64,000 bases of DNA from Rivularia sp. T60_A2020_040 (GTDB lineage Bacteria > Cyanobacteriota > Cyanobacteriia > Cyanobacteriales > Nostocaceae), in the NCBI GenBank assembly GCA_015272215.1, contig JACYMD010000050.1, forward strand, positions 33,015 to 97,014, read 5' to 3'. Positions 59,724 through 64,000 of this stretch are shown one piece after another; within the stretch, counting starts at the first letter, position 1; every line of letters starts with the position of its first letter. The notes under the pieces are model-generated. The model saw only the letters and a program-made list of their open reading frames with translations, had not been told where the DNA came from and did no database searches. The position numbers and the translations under genes are program-made.

Positions 59724-60419
59724 CTAATCATCGTTGAATAAGCCAAGTAAGGGACCTAAAATTAATCCAAATGCAAATCCACCAATGTGCGCCCAATAAG
59801 CTACTCCACCTGTTTCCATAGTCATATTAGCGGCTCTTTGTAAGTCAACAAGACCAGATATGACATTTTGCACAATATAAATCCCGATGATGATCCATGC
59901 TGGAACTCTAAGGGTAGTAATAAAAATACCTAGAAAAATAAGAGTTCTAACTAAAGCTTGAGGAAAACGAATCATGTAAGCACCGAGAACTCCAGAAATC
60001 GCCCCAGAAGCACCCAATGAAGGTATAGCAGAATCCATACCAATAAACCACTGACACAATGCAGCTAAGGCACCGCAAGCTAAGTAGAAAATTATATATT
60101 TCAAATGACCCAAACGGTCTTCAATATTATTACCAAAAACCCAGAGAAACACCATATTAGAAATCAGGTGCCACCAACCACCATGCAAAAATTGTGAGGT
60201 AAACAACGTTGCCCATTCTGCTACTGGTTGATTAATTGTTCCACCAGCAAAGCTACTACTTAATTGTTGTGGTATTACTGCATATAGTTGAAAAAATTGT
60301 TCTAATTGTCCATCTGCCAAAGAAAGTTGGTGAAGAAAAATTAAAACATTCATACCAATCAAGCCGTAGGTAATAAAAGGCGTGATTCTTGTTGGGTTTT
60401 CGTCGTAAAGGGGAAACAC
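59724..60419 (-). CDS. Rhomboid family intramembrane serine protease (1)
   Basis: 231 residues from a GTG. Six membrane segments. The catalytic Ser is in GASGAISGVLGAYM and the His in YWAHIGGFAFGLILG, giving the Ser-His dyad; QFLHGGWWHLISNMVFLWVFGNNIED is the typical loop-1/TM2 block. Rhomboids cut single-pass membrane proteins inside the bilayer. A close paralogue lies 200 bp upstream on the same strand. Substrates unknown; placement beside an exosortase/exopolysaccharide block could be chance. Confidence 0.93.
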   Translation of the reverse strand: MFPLYDENPTRITPFITYGLIGMNVLIFLHQLSLADGQLEQFFQLYAVIPQQLSSSFAGGTINQPVAEWATLFTSQFLHGGWWHLISNMVFLWVFGNNIEDRLGHLKYIIFYLACGALAALCQWFIGMDSAIPSLGASGAISGVLGAYMIRFPQALVRTLIFLGIFITTLRVPAWIIIGIYIVQNVISGLVDLQRAANMTMETGGVAYWAHIGGFAFGLILGPLLGLFNDD

Positions 60420-60579
60420 TGGTGTTTTATATTGTGACTAATAACTGCACTATAACCTGTGGGGGTTGTAGTTGCGAAGTATAGAGCATTTCACCTTACA
60501 AATAATTTAATTAAATATCAAAATTTGGGAATTGGGTAATGGGTGATGGGTAAAGACTATTGGTTGAAAATTGTCTCAA

Positions 60580-60624
60580 CTCCCAATTACCAATTACCAA
60601 TTACCAATTCCCAATTCCCAATTA
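60580..60624 (-). repeat. GGTAATTGGGAATT array forming the end of the second rhomboid
   Basis: Six units of 7 bp (GGTAATT or GGGAATT) on the minus strand. The first supplies the final Trp codon TGG and the TAA stop of the gene. Confidence 0.9.
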
Positions 60625-61335
60625 CCAAGCTTTATCTGGGGATTTGTCGCTAAATAAACCTAATAAAGGTCCGAGGATTGCTCCAAAGACAAAACCACCT
60701 GCGTGCGCCCAATAGGCAATTCCACCACTTTCCATACCGATATTGGTAGGCATTTCTATACTGGCAATACCATAAAAAGCTTGTTGAACAAACCAAAACC
60801 CTAAAAAGAAGTATGCCGGAACTCGGAAAGTAGGGAAGAATATCCCCAAAGGTACAACACCGAGAACTTCTGCTTTGGGAAAGCGGATAATATATGCTCC
60901 CATGACACCGGCTATCGCACCGCTAGCACCTAAAGAAGGAATTGCCGAACCTTGGGAAAAATACCACTGAGTTAAGGAAGCTAAAATACCACAAGCAAGG
61001 TAAAAAATCAAATATTTCACATAACCTAATTTTTCTTCAACGTTGTTACCAAAAATCCATAGAAACAACATATTACCGCCCAAGTGCAATAAACCGCCGT
61101 GTAAAAATTGAGCAGTAATTAAAGTTAACCATTCGGGAACGGGTTGATTTACTGGAATTCCGCTGAAGCTGCTGCTTAATTCACGCGGTACTACAGCAAA
61201 CAGATGAAGAAAACCGTCTAAATACTGGGGTGATAAACTCGATTCGTAAAGAAAAGCGATGACATTAACAGCAATTAGTCCATAAGTAACATAAGGTGTG
61301 ATGGAAATAGGATTATTGTCTCTAATTGGAACCAC
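60622..61335 (-). CDS. Rhomboid family intramembrane serine protease (2)
   Basis: 237 residues from a GTG. Ser in GASGAIAGVMGAYI, His in YWAHAGGFVFGAILG, and QFLHGGLLHLGGNMLFLWIFGNNVEE: a complete rhomboid. It shares the whole pattern with the gene at 59724 and is a tandem duplicate that has since diverged in the loops and TM5. Its last codons are derived from the repeat array. Confidence 0.93.
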   Translation of the reverse strand: MVPIRDNNPISITPYVTYGLIAVNVIAFLYESSLSPQYLDGFLHLFAVVPRELSSSFSGIPVNQPVPEWLTLITAQFLHGGLLHLGGNMLFLWIFGNNVEEKLGYVKYLIFYLACGILASLTQWYFSQGSAIPSLGASGAIAGVMGAYIIRFPKAEVLGVVPLGIFFPTFRVPAYFFLGFWFVQQAFYGIASIEMPTNIGMESGGIAYWAHAGGFVFGAILGPLLGLFSDKSPDKAW

Positions 61336-61649
61336 AGCAGTTTTTCCCGATTGTGAAGTATCTCAATTAGATTAACTAATTTTTGCGATCGCCGCTTCTA
61401 ACTTGCGGTTGAGACACGTCACTGCAATTTCAATTAATTAGCGATTGTTACCAAATTGAAGATGATCATGAATTACTTTTTCTTGACAAAATTCCATAAG
61501 CCATTTTGCCAAAAAGGTGTATTCAACCATACGATGGCTCGATAAAAATCTATTAACATTACAAAAGCTTGAGCGTCACAAAGACCGAAAGGGATTTTAT
61601 CTCATGAAAGCTATAACTGCTTGCAATATTTTTACAAAAATTGGATTGC
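61336..61649. other. Divergent promoter region of rhomboid 2 and the second GTPase
   Basis: About 310 bp, no gene seen. One HIP1 octamer (GCGATCGC at 61385). AT-rich; no site assigned with confidence. Confidence 0.55.
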
Positions 61650-63866
61650 ATGAAAACTATCCAGATTGATACCCACAGAACAGAACGTATTAATGCGATT
61701 ATTCAACAACGGCAAAGGTTTGGTAGTCAAATCGAACAGGACAAAGCAAATCTGGAAGCTTGTAAGTTAGCACTAGTTAATTTAAGTCAGCATCAATCTG
61801 AATTTCTCGCTCGTGGAGTTGATGCTACATCTGCTCAACGTTTGGGAGAAATTAATTTTGAGGTAATTAATCAAATTGATCGCCTTTTAGGTTCCCTAGA
61901 AAAATTGCTATCGCGTTGTCATCGCAGCACAATAAACATTGCAGTGGTTGGTTATGCTCGACAAGGTAAAAGCCGTTTGCTACAAAGTTTAACCGGACTT
62001 AATCACCGAATAATTCCTGATGGTAGTGAAGGATACTGTACGGGTACGTTGAGCAAAATTGTTCACCAACCGGGATTGTCACAAGCTGTAGCTAAGGTGC
62101 ATTTTTATTCATCAAATGAATTTAGTAAGCAAGTGCTGGCTCCTTATTACGAAACTTTGGGTTTGGGTACAAAATCCATAACTGTTGAAGAATTTGCTCG
62201 CACTCCTCCCCCCGGTTTACCCTTAGAGAAGAAAAATAGCGAATTTGACAAAGCCAGATACGGGCATTTACGTAAAGATTATTATTCTAATATCGCTAAA
62301 TATCGCCATTTACTCGCATCTCCATCAATCGAGATTGCTGAGCAAGATATTCCCTTATACGTTACTCAAGATTCTATCGATCAAAGCGGCAATAAAATTG
62401 TTAATTATTTAGCAGTTAAAGAAGTTGAAATATCTTGTTCTTTTCCTCACGAGGATATTGGTCAAATTTCTTTGTTAGATTTACCGGGGTTAGGAGATAC
62501 AAATTTAATCGAAGCAGAACGGTTAATTAAAATTTTATCAGAGGAAGCCGATTTCATTTTATTTGTTCGCAGACCGGAAGCTAATGCTGTTTGGGGAGAA
62601 GCATATTTAAAGCTATATCAAATTGCTCGCGATGCTTTGGGTGATTTTCCTCTTGCTAAATGTTCTTTTATGATTCTTAATCGTACTAAAGATGGTGCAG
62701 AAGGTGGTGACAACGGTTATCGCTGTCAAAAGTTACAGTCAGAACTCAAAGAAACACCAATTCGAGTTGCCCAGTGTATTATTGCTGATTGTTCTAATTC
62801 TCAAGAAGTTTTTATTCAAGTTTTAGAACCGATTCTGAATTATTTAGCTGCAAATGTAGAGTCTATTGAAAAAGAATATGGACGTTCTTATCAAAAACAA
62901 TTGGATGCACTTTATCACAATATCAGTATTGAGTTAGATAAAGCTAACGGTGCTTTAGCTCGGTACGGTGATGGTGATTTGTTATTTGAACAACTTTTTG
63001 CTCAGTTTTGGCGTAAATTAACCAATAATTTAGAAAATTTATTAGCAGAGTTGAAAGAAAATCGGGATAATTTAGACAACGAATTTGCACAACAAGTAGA
63101 AAATGCAATTCAACGATGTCGAAGCAATACGGGAATTCCGTCAACTTGCGAAGAAATTGCACAACGTCGTCATCTTTTTGGCTCGTATAATACTGCTTAT
63201 AACGAATTTTTGCATGAAATTCGTACTACTTTTTTAGGACATTTTCTATATTTAGATCAAGCGATGCAGCTTTCACTGGAAAACCGCAAAAATTTAGTTG
63301 TTAAAATCCTTAAATCTCATTTAGGAGAACTTGTAGATTCAGAAGAAATTGATGTTCTCAAAATAATTTATAATCTGCTTCCCGATAATGCCAATAATCT
63401 CAAAATCGGTTTTCAAAAGCTTTATAAATTCGATGTCTCCCATGCAGGAAGAGTAATCCGTCTGCTGCGCGTTAATATCGATCAACTCAAACCGGATATG
63501 AATACTAGTGCTTTATTGTCCCCTGCAAAAGAATTTACACAAGAAATAACTGCGGAATTAAATATTGAAAAACAGATTTTAGATACATTACAGAAACTAC
63601 ATCAAGAAGCAGCCGACAAATCTGAAACAGCTTTGAATCGGATAGTTTGTGAACCTTCTACTGATGCTTATTTTATGATAGAAGAATTTGTTGATCGAGT
63701 TCTTCGCGCCAAAGATGTACAATTAGAATGGCGGATTTTTCTTCGCAAAGAATGTTATCAAGTATGGTCAGAATTTAGACAGATAGAACAGCGTCTTCAA
63801 CAGCAATTAATTTGGAAAACATTAGTTGAACGTGCTTCATATGTTAATAGTTTATTAATTAGGTAA
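61650..63866 (+). CDS. Dynamin-like large GTPase (second, distant)
   Basis: 738 residues from the ATG at 61650 (TTG at 61641 in frame). Helical N-terminus (~1-95), then a GTPase domain: G1 GYARQGKSRLLQSLTG (residues ~101-116), a G2-like Thr in YCTGTLSKI, G3 DLPGLGD (~277) and G4 NRTKDG (~344). The G4 departs from NKxD, so nucleotide specificity needs testing. About 130 residues lie between G2 and G3, an insertion relative to the GTPase at 25392. The C-terminal half is helical (ENLLAELKENRDNLDNEF; HEIRTTFLGHFLYLDQAM). Sequence similarity with the other GTPase is limited to the G motifs. Members of this type often occur in pairs or clusters, and the partner may lie beyond the right edge. Confidence 0.75.
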   Translation: MKTIQIDTHRTERINAIIQQRQRFGSQIEQDKANLEACKLALVNLSQHQSEFLARGVDATSAQRLGEINFEVINQIDRLLGSLEKLLSRCHRSTINIAVVGYARQGKSRLLQSLTGLNHRIIPDGSEGYCTGTLSKIVHQPGLSQAVAKVHFYSSNEFSKQVLAPYYETLGLGTKSITVEEFARTPPPGLPLEKKNSEFDKARYGHLRKDYYSNIAKYRHLLASPSIEIAEQDIPLYVTQDSIDQSGNKIVNYLAVKEVEISCSFPHEDIGQISLLDLPGLGDTNLIEAERLIKILSEEADFILFVRRPEANAVWGEAYLKLYQIARDALGDFPLAKCSFMILNRTKDGAEGGDNGYRCQKLQSELKETPIRVAQCIIADCSNSQEVFIQVLEPILNYLAANVESIEKEYGRSYQKQLDALYHNISIELDKANGALARYGDGDLLFEQLFAQFWRKLTNNLENLLAELKENRDNLDNEFAQQVENAIQRCRSNTGIPSTCEEIAQRRHLFGSYNTAYNEFLHEIRTTFLGHFLYLDQAMQLSLENRKNLVVKILKSHLGELVDSEEIDVLKIIYNLLPDNANNLKIGFQKLYKFDVSHAGRVIRLLRVNIDQLKPDMNTSALLSPAKEFTQEITAELNIEKQILDTLQKLHQEAADKSETALNRIVCEPSTDAYFMIEEFVDRVLRAKDVQLEWRIFLRKECYQVWSEFRQIEQRLQQQLIWKTLVERASYVNSLLIR

Positions 63867-63899
63867 TTTATATTAAGTCCCAATGATTAGTTATTGTTA

Positions 63900-63931
63900 A
63901 CTATTCCCTATTCCCTATTCCCTATTCCCCC
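63900..63931 (+). repeat. CCCTATT heptamer array
   Basis: Four copies of CCCTATT after the GTPase stop; the reverse complement of the AGGGAAT-type array at 10608. Confidence 0.88.
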
Positions 63932-64000
63932 CAACCCTAAAATACCCAGGGCAAACGCAAGAAAAATGACATGATAATATGCTATTGAAATGTAGTTATC

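Noticed and set aside
61650..63866. Treating the two large GTPases as recent duplicates
   Set aside because: They share only the G1-G3 pattern; spacing, G4 and stalk sequences differ.

Overview
The window is a 64-kb piece of a cyanobacterial chromosome, most likely from a filamentous, hormogonium-forming member of the Nostocales. The evidence is the many HIP1-type GCGATCGC octamers, the complete hmp chemotaxis-like locus with a divergent hmpF, a cyanoexosortase B gene with its partner, pentapeptide-repeat proteins, HemJ and IctB, and the dense heptameric short tandem repeats (TTGACAG, ATCTAAA/ATCCAAA) typical of heterocystous genomes. I see no rRNA or tRNA gene, no CRISPR array and no transposase gene. 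Placement at genus level is not possible from the sequence alone.

Layout. 1-9 kb: tail of an antiporter-type protein with USP domains, the UDP-xylose pair (UDP-glucuronate decarboxylase and UDP-glucose dehydrogenase), cdsA, a DUF2993 protein, an rluB/RodZ-like pair, malQ and a Nudix hydrolase. 9-21 kb: an in-frame pentapeptide-repeat/RidA fusion, a MEKHLA protein, a dual-RCK membrane protein with an atypical pore, a TPR protein, queA, a YraN protein, a lumenal-type pentapeptide protein, dnaG and an amidase. 21.9-27.6 kb: an accessory-looking stretch with a tiny ribbon-helix-helix protein, a membrane-tethered PhnD-like binding protein, a MITE-like repeat, an HNH-motif membrane protein, a small membrane/coiled-coil protein and a dynamin-like GTPase. 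This is the best candidate for an undescribed system. 27.7-30.6 kb: a membrane-anchored prolyl oligopeptidase and an unknown protein.

30.8-43.2 kb holds the hmp locus. hmpA (PATAN-REC), hmpB (CheY), hmpC (CheW), hmpD (MCP/PilJ) and hmpE (CheA-REC) run in that order on the minus strand, and hmpF (coiled coil) diverges from hmpA. Together they form the sensory system that controls type IV pilus motility in hormogonia. 43.3-51.6 kb: tilS, a peptidoglycan-binding protein, a zinc-ribbon protein, hemJ, a NarL-type regulator, ictB, and a GAF histidine-kinase-like protein that lacks the phospho-accepting His. 52.4-61.3 kb is an envelope/exopolysaccharide block: a DegT aminotransferase, cyanoexosortase B and its associated protein, a Wza-like export protein, a Wzc-like ATPase and two tandem rhomboid proteases. 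The window ends with a second, unrelated dynamin-like GTPase.

A theme across the window is that heptamer arrays sit at gene ends with a consistent orientation. TTGACAG arrays lie at 3' ends and twice supply the last residues and the stop codon. ATCYAAA arrays (Y is C or T) lie directly before four start codons. Their reverse complement follows two stop regions and writes the end of the Nudix gene. A ~120-bp dispersed repeat occurs as an inverted pair 12 kb apart, one copy carrying a nested palindrome, and a third family consists of palindromes with covarying cores.
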